Source: Sinotaia quadrata (Eukaryota; Mollusca; Gastropoda; Architaenioglossa; Viviparidae). Taken from it: 64,000 nucleotides of DNA. The translations under genes and the position numbers were made by a program. Of the stretch, positions 11,676 through 21,833 are shown piece by piece. Positions within the stretch are counted from its first letter, which is position 1. Every line of letters begins with the position of its first letter. The stretch lies in NCBI GenBank assembly GCA_028829895.1, contig CM054181.1:15036001-15100000 (forward strand). The letters run 5' to 3'. The notes under the pieces are model-generated. The model did not search any database, was not told the origin of the DNA, and saw only the letters and a list, made by a program, of their open reading frames with translations.

Positions 11676-11893
11676 TGGTGCTGCTGTTTAAAGTGTAATT
11701 AATATTTTTAAAAGTAGGGTTCTCGTTACTACTGCTGTTTAAAGTGTAATTAATATTTTTAAAAGTAGGGTTCTCGTTACTGCTGCTGTTTAAAGTGTAA
11801 TTAATATTTTTAAAAGTAGGGTTCTCGTTACTACTGCTGTTTAAAGTGTAATTAATATTTTTAAAAGTAGGGTTCTCGTTACTGCTGCTGTTA
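11676..11893 (+). repeat. 54-bp minisatellite, 4 copies
   Basis: Repeats of TGCTGTTTAAAGTGTAATTA and AATATTTTTAAAAGTAGGG, nearly identical to one another. The TTTAAAGTGTAATTAAT block resembles TTTAAAGAGTAATTAATG in the array near 37400, which may indicate a common origin. Confidence 0.9.
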
Positions 11894-12204
11894 CTTTAAT
11901 AATGTGATAAGTGAGAAAGAAACACTTAACAGTTAATGACAGACCTTATCACAGGAAGAGGCGAGCATGTATGCATAGTTTTTCATTGAGTGTAGGGGGC
12001 GCTTCCGGCTTCCGCCGCTTTTGCGCTGATATGCATGGTGTTTGCCGCCCACCTCATTATAGCCTTTTTCCCTTGCTCTGTGTGTTATGTTGGCGGGCAG
12101 ATATTTTTGTCTGCACGGAGAGCCTTGACTAGTACAGTAGTAGGGTCAAGACCTGCCCCTTTGTTTCAATCGCGCGGTACACGTAAGCAATGTCGGTACT
12201 AAAT
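11894..12204. other. Non-coding, moderate GC
   Basis: Contains a short GC-richer block (GGGGGCGCTTCCGGCTTCCG at about 11995) and no recognisable gene or RNA. Confidence 0.5.
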
Positions 12205-12720
12205 GTGTAGTTCTGTGTTAGTGTACATATTTTAATCGTTGTTCACTGATTTATGCATTTATTAATCGTAGTACACGTTTCCATATTTAGATAGGAAATA
12301 GTTTATAGTTTGTATTTATATATTTGTGTGCTGGTTTATATTATTTTCTGTGTGCATTTTATGATTTATGTGTGTGAGCATCGTTTCCCCCTTAGAACAC
12401 GCGTGTAGTTATTTATTTTATTTTATACCTCATCTTGTAAATTATGCGTTAGGAAAAGGTTGTTTTTAAAGAGTATTTAACGTAGTTTCCTTAGATACTA
12501 TAAATCATGCGTTAGGAAAAGGTTGTTTTTAAAGAGTATTTAACGTAGTTTCCTTAGATACTATAAATCATGCGTTAGGAAAAGGTTGTTTTTAAAGAGT
12601 ATTTAACGTAGTTTCCTTAGATACTATAAATCATGCGTTAGGAAAAGGTTGTTTTTAAAGAATATTTAAGGTAGTTTCTTTATTACTATATTATTACTAT
12701 AATCGTAATCGTAGCCACCA
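12205..12720 (+). repeat. Dispersed repeat family, copy A, with an internal 63-bp tandem array
   Basis: 12205-12430 aligns in the same orientation with 37170-37385 through many blocks, for example GAAATAGTTTATAGTTTGTA followed by TTTATGATTTAT and TTATTTATTTTATTTT. In both copies the sequence then runs into a tandem array of the same basic unit; here about four 63-bp copies with GCGTTAGGAAAAGGTTG and TTTAAAGAGTATTTAACGTA. This is a repeat family carrying its own VNTR. No coding capacity seen. Confidence 0.75.
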
Positions 12721-12742
12721 TCACCACTGAGGTGTGTGTGAC

Positions 12743-12888
12743 TAATTCCAGAACAACAACTAGCACATGAAAGCACAGACACATGGGCCATCAACATAAC
12801 AACTAGCACATGAAAGCACAGACACATGGGCCATCAACATAACAACTAGCACATGAAAGCACAGACACATGGGCCATCAACATAACAA
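12743..12888 (+). repeat. 45-bp minisatellite, 3 copies
   Basis: Near-identical copies of AACAACTAGCACATGAAAGC, ACAGACACATGGGCCATCAA and CAT. Confidence 0.95.
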
Positions 12889-13159
12889 ATGCAATCACCA
12901 TGGCTTTTCCCATCACCCAACTACCCCCACCCACCCCTCACCCCCAGAAGGGACCAACAATTGGAATGCGCCAAACAAGAATGAAAACAAGTGCTTCGGA
13001 AACAGAAATCAACCAAACAATGAAAACCAAAAAAATGTCTACCATAAGATAAACACACAATACAGAAAACAAATACAAAATGCCAGGAAAATATCCTGGG
13101 AAAAATAACATGCAACAAACCATATAATGGGTAGAGGCAAAGGAAAAGCGATGCCCTCC

Positions 13160-14350
13160 CCTTCAAAACCCAATCACAAACAAAATCACTTGCCACCTCT
13201 GAAAAAGAAAAGGCAAAAGCACTTGCAGATGCATTCCAAGCAAACACAAATAACACACACACCCCTTCCAAACCCCAAAACCTACAAGAGCTCATAAATA
13301 AACTATTATCGCTAGAAAAAAATAAAGCAAAGCTAAAAAAAGATGCATAAAAAATAAACACCAAATAAACACCCCCATCACAATAGTACAAGTCAAGCAC
13401 ACGATCCAAAATTTAAAACAAACAGCTCCAGGACAAGACAAAATTCCATACCAATTCCTTGGACATTATAAATGATCTAACACAACTCTTCAACAAAATC
13501 AAGTGAAATACCAACACCATGGCAACAAGCCACGATAATACCAATACTGAAACCCGACAAAGACTGTACCCTACCAAACACCTACAGACCAATCTCCCTT
13601 TCCCAACTCTAACACTAGAAACTATAGTAAACAAGAGACTTACTCTCGTCAGTGCAACATGGGTTCAGACCCAAACGATCCACCACAGATGCCACCAACA
13701 GACTAAATGACATCATGGCAGACAGACAGACAGACAGGCAGACAGACTATAAGGAAAGCACTAAGTTATAATTTTCCCAGACATCCTTTCAACACTACAT
13801 AACACCCAACATTACTCCTCAAGTGCTCCAACTTGGAATAACAGGAGACATGTACAACTACATCAAATCTTTCTTACAAACCACATGTTCCAAGTACAAG
13901 TAAACAACACACTCCACCACATGCCAAATAACACAGCACACATGACCTCAACACAATAACCACTGACATACCACAACTGACACAATTTGCAGAAGACTCA
14001 TCAATCTACTGTGTACACCAACAACAAAGACACTTAACCAAAAATCTACAAAACACCCTAAAACTTGAAAACTGGACTGACAGAGGGGGCTCCTAGACCT
14101 AGTACCTGACAAAACAACAGCCATAGACTTTTCTGCCCCCACACAAAAAAAAAAGCATTCCCCACACTCACACTAAAACAAACCAACATACAATTATCAA
14201 AGCTGTATATATTCTTAGGAATCACTTTTGATGAAAACATAAATTCAGGCTACACATCGAAAACATGTTAAACATCCGTAAAACAACAAAGTGAAAGGAG
14301 TGGGGGATGACACACACACATTACTAACAGCCACCAGATCACTAATGTCT
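13160..14350 (+). pseudogene. Jockey/CR1-like LINE reverse transcriptase, broken, part A
   Basis: Reading across three plus frames recovers, in order, a linker (EKEKAKALADAFQANT, about 13200-13245), TAPGQDKIPYQFL (about 13425), the strongly typical fingers block TIIPILKPDKDCTLP then TYRPIS (about 13530-13600), and the palm motif QFAEDSSIY at about 13985-14012. There the usual FADD has become FAED, so one catalytic aspartate is lost. IYIFLGITFDEN-like wording follows near 14205-14235. There are many frameshifts and stops. A short (ACAG)n run at 13714-13745 interrupts the frame. The reading ends in LLTATRSLMS near 14350, where a hAT remnant of opposite strand begins. About 12889-13160 may be the degraded upstream part. 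Confidence 0.8.
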
Positions 14351-14479
14351 CAGTAATTGCAGCTGCTACAATGCTCGAAAATTCCATATATATTTCCTGA
14401 TGGCTTGAAGGATTCTGTGCAAATGTAGAATTTTCTACATGCATCTTTAGATTTGGAAAATATTTCAGCTGCCCATTTA

Positions 14480-15600
14480 TAATGTCTCATTCAAAAACCT
14501 GAAGTTTTCTTTCAAATGTTTTGATATTGCAAACATCCTTTCTGCTGTTTTTCCTAAACCTTGTAGTGTGGTTTGTTCAGTACATTGAAATGTAGTGCAA
14601 AATCTGTAAAAGAAACATGAGGTTGTTAAGCCAGACCATATAAGGGAGTTGTGGATAATCCTGCCCTTTTCAAGCAGCCTACAAATTTCTCCAAAACCCG
14701 TCCTCTGTTCAGCCACCGGACATTATTGTACATAAGCAAAGTATTATACTGTGCTTGAATCTCTTCAAGAAGTGTTTGAAACTGTCAAAAATTAAGAGCA
14801 TGAGCTATAATGTAATTCACCATTTTTGTGACATCTTTTATGATGTTGTCTAATTTTTTGCATCTGTCCCTGGCACAAAGAGATTATTGATGAATAATAC
14901 AATGAAATTGAATGCCTGGATGTTTTGCTTCTTTAACAAAGAACTGTATGAAACCAGATGTTGCTCCCACCAGGCAAGGTGCACCATCACTAGTAAATGA
15001 AACTACTTTTTCTGGTCTTATGTCTTGTTGCAAAAAACGCTTCCTTCACAGTATTGTAGATAACTATTCCTTGTGTTCTTTCAGGCAAAGACACCAGTTT
15101 AAACAGCTCTTCTCTCATTGTAGATAACTATTCCTTGTGTTCTTTCAGGCAAAGACACCAGTTTAAACAGCTCTTCTCTCATTGTAGATAACTATTCCTT
15201 GTGTTCTTTCAGGCAAAGACACCATTTTAAACAGCTCTTCTCTCGTTGATATAACCAATAGCATAACTCAAAATTATTGCTAGCCTTGCATGGTTATTTA
15301 CATCTGTGCTTTCATCCAAGCACATGAAGTAACAGGCTGCCTTTTGTAAGTCAGTGGTGAGATGCTGGCCAACATCACTTGCTATCTGCAGGACTCGATC
15401 TTTAACAGTATTTCTGCTAAGTGGCATCTCAGACATGTGTTGCATAATTTTATCCTTATTTGGAAAATCATAAAAAAGGGGAATTACTCCCAAACAACAT
15501 GACCTCTTTAATAAAACCCCCATTAGAGAGTGGCTTACCATGTTTTGCCAGACACAGTGAAATTTGAAAGCTGTCAGCTGTCAGTTGATTTGTTTTAGAA
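14480..15600 (-). pseudogene. hAT-superfamily transposase pseudogene (GTF2IRD2/ZBED-like)
   Basis: The longest open piece (15541-15227) contains MPLSRNTVKDRVLQIASDVG and CLDESTDVNNHARLAI, wording typical of hAT transposases of the group that also gave rise to GTF2IRD2- and ZBED-type genes. Further toward the C-terminus are VNYIIAHALNF, then MYNNVRWLNRGRVLEKF (about 14730-14680) and LQGLGKTAERMFAISKHLKE (14570-14510). Several stops and frame changes separate the pieces, including one near 15500 where AKHGKPLSNGGFIKE moves to another frame. The end that should carry the dimerisation region is absent. It lies between two pieces of an oppositely oriented LINE, so it probably inserted into that LINE. 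Confidence 0.82.
15062..15245 (+). repeat. 66-bp tandem triplication inside the hAT pseudogene
   Basis: Three near-identical copies containing TAACTATTCCTTGTGTTCTT and AGACACCAGTTTAAACAGC. It spans transposase coding sequence, so it arose within or after insertion of the element. Sixty-six bp is a multiple of three. Confidence 0.9.
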
Positions 15601-15643
15601 AAATAGTTGCAAAAACTATCCTTCTGGTGATGTCATCTATTCA

Positions 15644-15990
15644 TTGTAATTGTCTTATGTATATTTGATTGTTCATTTAATACATTTATTGTTGAATTTG
15701 TTGACCTCACACATATTGATATTGATAATCTATGTTGGAGAAGAAAGAAAGTGGATAAATGGGGGCTCACTAAAATTAGATTAAATATGGATTTGTCTTT
15801 TTCTTTAGTAAGAAGTTTTTCCACTCACAGAAACCTTATGTGACTGTAAATGTTTTATGTTGTGGAATTGAAAACACGTTTACACCAAAATGTCTGCCAA
15901 GTTACAGATGAGTGGCGTCTGTTGGAGGATCATTAATAAAATAAAATTAATATTCTCATCACTTGAAATTAGTTATGAAGGATTAATTTA
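15644..15990 (+). repeat. Dispersed repeat, copy 1 (partner at 48525-48890)
   Basis: About 350 bp matches 48525-48890 in the same orientation, with frequent substitutions. Shared blocks include TCATTGTAATTGTCTTATGT, ATATTTGATTGTTCATTTAA, and TGGAGGATCATT near the right end. Here it lies directly upstream of the hAT coding remnant, so it may be hAT 5-prime non-coding sequence. A (CA)n tract follows at about 16009-16028. Confidence 0.8.
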
Positions 15991-16036
15991 TAATTATTAT
16001 TATCTTCACACACACACACACACACACAAAATAAAC

Positions 16037-16440
16037 AGCTATTAGGGCCATATTTAGACTCAGACTAAATGCAACCCTCAGACTCCATCAACTAAACAGA
16101 CAACCTAAACGATGCCCACACTGCAACACAGGAAATTACTTCTTCACCTCCTATTTACAATATCTCATAAAAAGACAAGACCTGAAGAAAGAAATCACAA
16201 CTCTTCAACTAACTTTTGCAACAGATATTCTGCTTTACGTCCCCCCACACACACACACACACACATGCACACACCAAAAACAAATGCAAAAAAAAAAAAA
16301 CATTTACAAACTCATCACACGCTATCTACAAAAAACACACTCTGTATTTTTTAATGCACCTGTCAAGCAAAAATCAGCCATACCACCAACCATATCACAT
16401 AAACAGACTCCACCCAAAGGCAGTAGCTATATAAAAAAAA
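16037..16440 (+). pseudogene. LINE C-terminal remnant, part B
   Basis: The frame starting at 16037 reads RAIFRLRLNATLRLHQLNRQ then KRCPHCNTGNYF, the wording of the terminal region of Jockey/CR1-type LINEs with its Cys-x-x-Cys knuckle. Orientation and family type agree with part A, so the two are probably one element split by the hAT insertion, with some sequence lost between. A (CA)n run at 16249-16266 and an A run interrupt the frame. Confidence 0.65.
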
Positions 16441-16589
16441 TTAAATCATATATTATTTTTTAAAATTCCTTTTCAACTACAGTCGCACCATGGCTGAGCT
16501 TGCAAAAAAAACCCCAACACCAACATCTGCATCAAACAACCGCCAGCTCTGAGCAAGCACCAAACCAAAACTCCAACTGCAATCTATCG

Positions 16590-16746
16590 CCAGGTTCCCT
16601 GAATTCTCTTGAGAGGAGCAGGTCCACTGGAGCACTACAGATCAGAGAACGTCTTATGATGAAATGATCCACGAAAGCTCCAGTGGTGATGTAAAATATT
16701 ATCGTAACCATCATCAGACCTGTGTGTGTGTGTGTGTGTGTGTGTT
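16590..16746 (+). repeat. Dispersed repeat with (TG)n tail, copy 1
   Basis: Shares with 17740-17912 the blocks CACTGGAGCACTACAGATCA, GAGAACGTCTTATG, GAAATGATCCA and GAAAGCTCCA, both followed at the same spacing by a (TG)n tract. The fixed microsatellite position points to a retroelement-like 3-prime end. It lies just beyond LINE part B and may be that element's 3-prime UTR. Confidence 0.85.
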
Positions 16747-17739
16747 CGAAGCCAGTACACATTCCACTGCATTCACCCAGCTCGCAAGTGCGCACGCTTC
16801 GCGGGGTCCTTGTGACGAGTTTTCCTAGCTACGGTTCCCCGAAACTAGTATCGACTTATGGGTGGGTACAGACGAACACCAACAAGGAATCAATAAGCGA
16901 CAAAGCACAGACTTCAATTCTACACCCCCACTGCTCCATGGGCGCAAAGATCGTTTCGGTCTGAAACCGCCGGCCTAACGCATGTGGAGTAAAGAAAATC
17001 TACAACAGCCTTCAAGAACAGTTTGCATCAGTTCACCAAGCGCCAATACAGAAAACTACAAGCTACAGACAGCTTCAACTCACAACAACAACAATGCCGT
17101 CAACATTACAATTCGACGCACGAACCTCACATAAGCTTCAGCGCGCGCCCATCACGTGATCAACAACTCACACGCACGCTTCGCATCTTTTTTCCCGCTT
17201 GTGGCAATTTTCTGCGTTATGGTGTTCCAAAGTAAGTGGTGAGTCATGGGTGGATTTTAAACTCGCCAGACCGGTCTCCGATGGCGGCATACATCCCAAC
17301 AACAAGAAAAACGACAACAACGAACTTCCAACACACACACACTTTCAGTTCGCTAGACTGACTACCAATGGCAGACACAATAAAATTCTGCACGCCTCAA
17401 CCCGACTGTGACAACACACACAGCGAGATGGTCAACCACCACTACGGTCAGTCACAGGAAGGAAAACTTTCCAGCAATCACAACACGACAAAATACTCAC
17501 ACTATGGACTCCACACATCGAGAGTGGCACAATCCACGAGCATAAAGACTGGTAGGTCTCAAACCTGCTGCTCTAGTGCCCATGCTACTAGCAACAAAAC
17601 ACACAAGGTGGCTCTCAAACGACCCAAGTTTCAACTTTACACGCCAAACATCTACCCGACGCACTACAGAAAAAAATTGGGGGAATAAAACAAAACAACA
17701 ACAGTCGCCAACACCGAAAAGCGCCAACCATCCTCCAAC
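16747..17739. other. Non-coding stretch between two copies of a TG-tailed repeat
   Basis: Less AT-rich than the surroundings. Open frames here lack splice sites and recognisable domains. No gene supported. Confidence 0.5.
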
Positions 17740-17912
17740 ACACCGCCAGCTCTCCCCAAATACTCGTGAGGGGAGCCGGTCCCACTGGAGCACTACAGAT
17801 CAGAGAACGTCTTATGACGAAATGATCCAAGAAAGCTCCATTGGTTACGTAAAATGTAATCGTAATCACCACTACTACCTGTGTGTGTGTGTGTGCGTGT
17901 GTGTGTGTGTGT
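17740..17912 (+). repeat. Dispersed repeat with (TG)n tail, copy 2
   Basis: Second copy of 16590-16746 about 1.15 kb downstream, same orientation, again ending in a (TG)n run (17881-17912). Confidence 0.85.
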
Positions 17913-18354
17913 GAAAGAGAGAGCGAGCGTTGGAGTACAGAGTCGAATGCGTACAGAGAAACAGTGAACTATTAAATACAAGAGAGGAGAGAATGAGTTT
18001 ATGCAGGCTGATGTGTGGTTGTATCCAGATATTTATTTCATTTATTATCCAATCTATACCTCCAGTGTGGCTGGTTACAGGTAGTGAGTATACATTAAGG
18101 GGTTGTATTTTTTTAGCCCCGATTAGCTTGGACTTGAGGACTTGCCTAACCCGTTTTTTTATACTCTCATTTAACTTCAGTTCTGCATATTTTCTTCTTG
18201 TAATTGTTATTTATATCCCATTTCCATTGAAACGTCGTTGATTTTTCAGATGTCGAGTTGTCGGCCTTCAATTGTTTGTGAATGCCTCCGGGCGATAACT
18301 TCATGCGCTGTGTGAGTTATCCTAACGACTCATATGATAACTTACAGATTTGTG
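17913..18354. other. Non-coding stretch
   Basis: No recognisable gene. Frames from 17930 to 18240 are hydrophobic low-information readings without splice support. Confidence 0.4.
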
Positions 18355-18640
18355 GTTGACTTTTTATATGTATGTTGGCTTACTATATATGTGGTTAAAC
18401 TTATTTGTGTGGTTTACTTCCTATGTTTGTGATTTACGTTCTGTATGTGTGGTTTACGTACTATATGTGATGTGTACTTACTATATGTGATTGGCTCACT
18501 ATTTGTGTGGTTGATTACTATAAGTATGGTAGCTTACTATAAATGGTTAACTTACTATACGTGGTTTACTTACTATGTGTGTAGTTTCTTTCTGTATGTG
18601 TGGTGTACTTATTATATGTGTGGTTTACTTACATATTTTG
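18355..18640 (+). repeat. About 20-bp minisatellite, about 13 copies
   Basis: Degenerate copies of GTGGTTTACTTACTATATGT. Confidence 0.85.
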
Positions 18641-18835
18641 CCGCATTTGAACAGTTTCATGTCTGGCTGTTTGTTGTACATGCGGAGTAATTGTGTAATT
18701 TAGCCGCTCCTGGAGACTGTCTTGATAATCTATAGCTGTATGTCACGATTTCTTATTTATTTAGGGTCGGTGTAGTACATCTCGTCGATATTTATTTTGT
18801 AACGGGATACGAGAGTCAACAGGTGCGCCACACAT

Positions 18836-18956
18836 TCATTGTCAGGAGTTTTAGGTCAATATGTTAATTTTCAGAATATTTAGTCAAGATGTTAATTGTC
18901 AGGAGTTTGAGGTTAAGATGTTAATTTTCAGAATATTTAGTCAAAATGTTAATTGT
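18836..18956 (+). repeat. Minisatellite, left part, interrupted by the Harbinger element
   Basis: Units contain TAGTCAAGATGTTAATTGTC alternating with AGGTTAAGATGTTAATTTTC. The same wording resumes at 21645-21700 on the far side of the transposon, so the array was the insertion target. Confidence 0.85.
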
Positions 18957-19005
18957 CTGGTGGTATGCACGAACGCAGGGCAAGCGCTTACCTCCGTGGT
19001 TGCCG
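18957..19005 (+). repeat. Harbinger left terminal inverted repeat
   Basis: ATGCACGAACGCAGGGCAAG at 18965 onward pairs with the right end at 21601-21644, with a few indels. Confidence 0.75.
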
Positions 19006-19146
19006 CGTGACCTAGAGGGTAGGGGCAGATTTTCGGATGCATGGACAGCGGGTTGGCTTCCCTTGGTGGTAAACAGGGTGGTAAAAGGGCCAGATTTTGC
19101 CCCTTCTAACTAGTAGGTGTAAGCCGTCTGCCCTCGGGTTTAACGA

Positions 19147-20646
19147 ATGAAAACGGCGGCGTTTATTTATTTACAATGGAGAGAGAGGCGATTGTTGAGG
19201 CGAAATCGAGTATTTCCAGATAGAACACATCCGTTAGAAATATTTGACGATCTTCAAGTATTTAAAAAGTTTCGCTTTAGACGAAATGATATTTATTTGC
19301 TGACTGATGAACTGATTGCAGTTATTGACTATCCAGTTAAGCGGATGGGATCCCTCACTCCCCTTCCTTCAAGTTTTGTTGACATTGCGTTTTTATGCAA
19401 CTGGTGCATTGGCGAATTAATCGATGTAAATCAGTCGAAGGTATGTAGAACGATTCGACGAGTCAAGAGGCATGTGCCTTTATGGATTAAATTGCCCACC
19501 AAAGAAGAGGCAGAACAAAATAAATTGAATTTTTTTAACATGCAACACTTTCCGAACACGATAGGCTGCATAGATGGCACGCAGGTGAGAATACAGGCAC
19601 CGATTGAAAATGAACACGAACACGAGTTTGTAAATAGGAAAAACTTCCACTCCATCAACGTACAGGTAAGCTGCTTTTAAAAAGTGTTATAATCATTTGT
19701 CACTGTATATTACTAATTTGCTTTTAACTGACATTATGTTCACATTTAACATCTTAGAAATAAAATTCTTACAAAAAAAAACATTGACGTGTGTCATTAA
19801 ATTATTACAGCTATTTTATTTTTTTTAGAGTCAAATAAATCTACTGCTATTAAGTGTAAGCAAATATGCTTGTTAATACATGTTCTTTTAATTTATCTTT
19901 CTCTTATCTGTTTAATTCCTGTTTATTTACTTACTTTTCATAAAAATCTTCTGAAATATATTTTTGTAATAGTTTGTAATATATTTACCTTTATCCTGAT
20001 TGTTATTAATATACTGTAATGTGTTAATTGCAGTGTTCAGTTTTGCAACAACAAAATTTTTAATATAAATGAAACTTTTTATTGCTGATTTGTATGGTAC
20101 AGTACTTAGCATTTATTGTTACAGGTGATCTGTGACCCCGAACTTGTGTTCATCAATGTTGTTGCCAAATGGCCTGGATCGGTGCATGATGCCAGGATTC
20201 TGCGTGAGACTTTATTGTTTCAAGCTTTTGAAGACAACAAACCACTCAATGGTTTCATATTAGGAGACAGTGGCTACATGCTGAGGGACTGGCTAATGAC
20301 CCCTATACTTAATCCTCAAAATGCAAAAGAGCGAAATTATAACTTTGCTCACAGTTCCACTCGAACCACTATTGAAAGGAGCATAGGGATTGCTAAGAAA
20401 AGATGGCACTGCCTCCACAGTTGTCTGCGACTGAATCCTGCCAAAGCATGCCGTATTATCACAGTCTGTCTTATGCTTCACAATCGGGCAACATTATTCA
20501 AATTATCCCTTCCGGAGGAATCTGATGATGATGATGATGATAATGATTTAGATGATAGATTTATTGAAAACAATGTGCAGTCAGAGAGAGCTCGAGCTGC
20601 TGCAGGAAAAGTACATAGACATAGACTTGTGGACAATTATTTCTAG
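19147..20646 (+). CDS. Harbinger (HARBI1-like) DDE transposase, two exons
   Basis: Coding exons are 19147-19665 and 20125-20646. The donor is CAG/GTAAGC and the acceptor TTTATTGTTACAG, joining in phase as SINVQ to VICDPELVFINV. The nuclease that moves the element is recognisable from an N-terminal PLEIFDDLQVFKKFRFRR block, IGCIDGTQVRI (first catalytic Asp), KWPGSVHDARI, FILGDSGYMLRDWLM (second Asp) and TTIERSIGIAKKRWHCL (catalytic Glu), then an Asp-rich tail and VDNYF at the stop. The total is about 346 codons, usual for the family. One oddity: 19366-19411 is read out of the ancestral frame, replacing the usual LRFYATG helix region with FLCNWCIG wording. The catalytic triad is intact but this scrambled segment may inactivate the protein. 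Confidence 0.9.
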
Positions 20647-20757
20647 GCAAAGACTTGTGGACAATTATTTCTAGGCAAAGACTTGTGGACAATTATTTCT
20701 AGGCAAAGACTTGTGGATAATTATTTCTAGGCAAAGACTTGTGGACACTTATTTATA
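20619..20757 (+). repeat. 28-bp tandem array over the transposase 3-prime end, about 5 copies
   Basis: Units of AGACTTGTGGACAATTATTT plus CTAGGCAA. The first copy is the last codons and stop of the transposase; the others follow downstream. The array therefore grew from coding sequence. Confidence 0.93.
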
Positions 20758-21230
20758 AGATGAAAGATGTTTACCCAAAAATCTATATTTCCTATTTCAA
20801 GGCTATAATTTATCCAAGAAATAATTCTTTCATTCCGGTGAACTGAGTCAAACCATAAAAATAAAAGTCTTTACAGGAATGTGAATTGTAATGCTTGCAC
20901 ATGCAAAGATACACCCTTACCAACATTCAGTCAGAATAATTATGAATAATGAACACTGTCATGGTAAATTCTAATAGTTTATTTGTCCGAATTGAATTGT
21001 ATTTTGTGAGAAAAATAAACATGATAGTATCATACTCAAACGATTGTTAATCTTTCTGTCATTGCTTGTCATTTCAACGCGGCTGCACTTGTTTGTCCTT
21101 TCTCTCTCAGTAGCGCTATCTGTATTTCTTCAAATTATTGACTTCAATTTGACTTTTTAGAAACTGTATTGACAGTCTCGACTCTTCAGTTACAGATTTA
21201 CAGATTCAGCATTGTAAGTATTTTTTCTCT

Positions 21231-21461
21231 TCATAGAGTCACTCCACATTCTTTCACTTTAGCTGCAATTGCAGCCCAAACTTCTTTTTTCTTTTTTCTT
21301 GTAAATCCGGTTTGAAACCGAGAAAGCAACATGAAGCGTTCAGAATATATTTCTGCTAGCAGAACTCGTAATTCGTAGTCTGTAAAATTAGGCTTTCTGC
21401 ATTTCATTTTTTGCGAGTATGATGGAGTGTCCATTGCTGTGGTCAGGCAAGAAACAGTCAT
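21231..21461 (-). CDS. Harbinger Myb/SANT-like DNA-binding partner (exon or fragment)
   Basis: The reading contains KPNFTDYELRVLLAEIYSER, FTRKKKKEVW and AAIAAKVKECG. This matches the trihelix/Myb-SANT domain of the second Harbinger protein, which in this superfamily helps carry the transposase to the element's ends. The methionine of MKCRKPNFTDYE (about 21407) is a more usual start than the first one, because the extra N-terminal residues are unlike the domain. Only about 76 codons are open. Family members are longer, so the rest is either behind an intron (a weak GGA/GTGACT donor is possible) or lost. It is convergent with the transposase, about 0.58 kb apart. Confidence 0.75.
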   Translation of the reverse strand: MTVSCLTTAMDTPSYSQKMKCRKPNFTDYELRVLLAEIYSERFMLLSRFQTGFTRKKKKEVWAAIAAKVKECGVTL

Positions 21462-21600
21462 TAGGGAATATCCGATTTAAAAATAACCTAGCGCTCGACC
21501 AGTACTTGACCTCGGTGTAGCGACCACTAAAGTCACCCCGCGTTCGTGCATTGGAAAAGGGAAGCTCGCTAAACCGAAGGGTAGCTACCACTAAGGGGTG

Positions 21601-21644
21601 ATTTAAACCGAGGGTAAATTGCCCTTCGTTCATGCATTCCAGCC
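21601..21644 (-). repeat. Harbinger right terminal inverted repeat
   Basis: The reverse complement begins CTGGAATGCATGAACGAAGG. A second, internal AATGCACGAACGCGGGG copy lies about 86 bp inward (about 21537-21555), so the motif is doubled at this end. Confidence 0.75.
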
Positions 21645-21752
21645 TTAGGTCAAGATGTTAGTTATCACGAATTTTAGGTCAAGATGTTAATTGTCAAGAT
21701 TTATCCAGTTACAGCACAATGTATGTTCCTCACTTGCCTTCTACTAGTCTAC

Positions 21753-21814
<62 letters not shown>

Positions 21815-21833
21815 ACACACAAAAACACACACA
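21645..21833 (+). repeat. Minisatellite, right part, then (CA)n
   Basis: TTAGGTCAAGATGTTAGTTA and a second copy ending AATTGTCAAG continue the array seen at 18836-18956. A long (CA)n tract covers about 21752-21833. Confidence 0.85.

Larger units (their letters stand above)
18957..21644 (+). mobile_element. PIF/Harbinger DNA transposon, near-complete
   Basis: The element contains a DDE transposase on the plus strand, a convergent Myb/SANT-like gene on the minus strand, and imperfect inverted termini; this two-gene layout is standard for the superfamily. The left end reads CTGG...ATGCACGAACGCAGGGCAAG and the reverse complement of the right end reads CTGG.AATGCATGAACGAAGGGCAA. Both continue into TTACC-CTC-GG-TT wording. 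A TTA follows the right end, fitting the 3-bp target preference of the superfamily, but the left duplication could not be placed with certainty. It is flanked on both sides by one minisatellite. Confidence 0.88.

Noticed and set aside
12921..13409. 162-codon minus-strand hydrophobic frame
   Set aside because: Antisense shadow of the broken LINE; no membrane-protein family or start context recognised.
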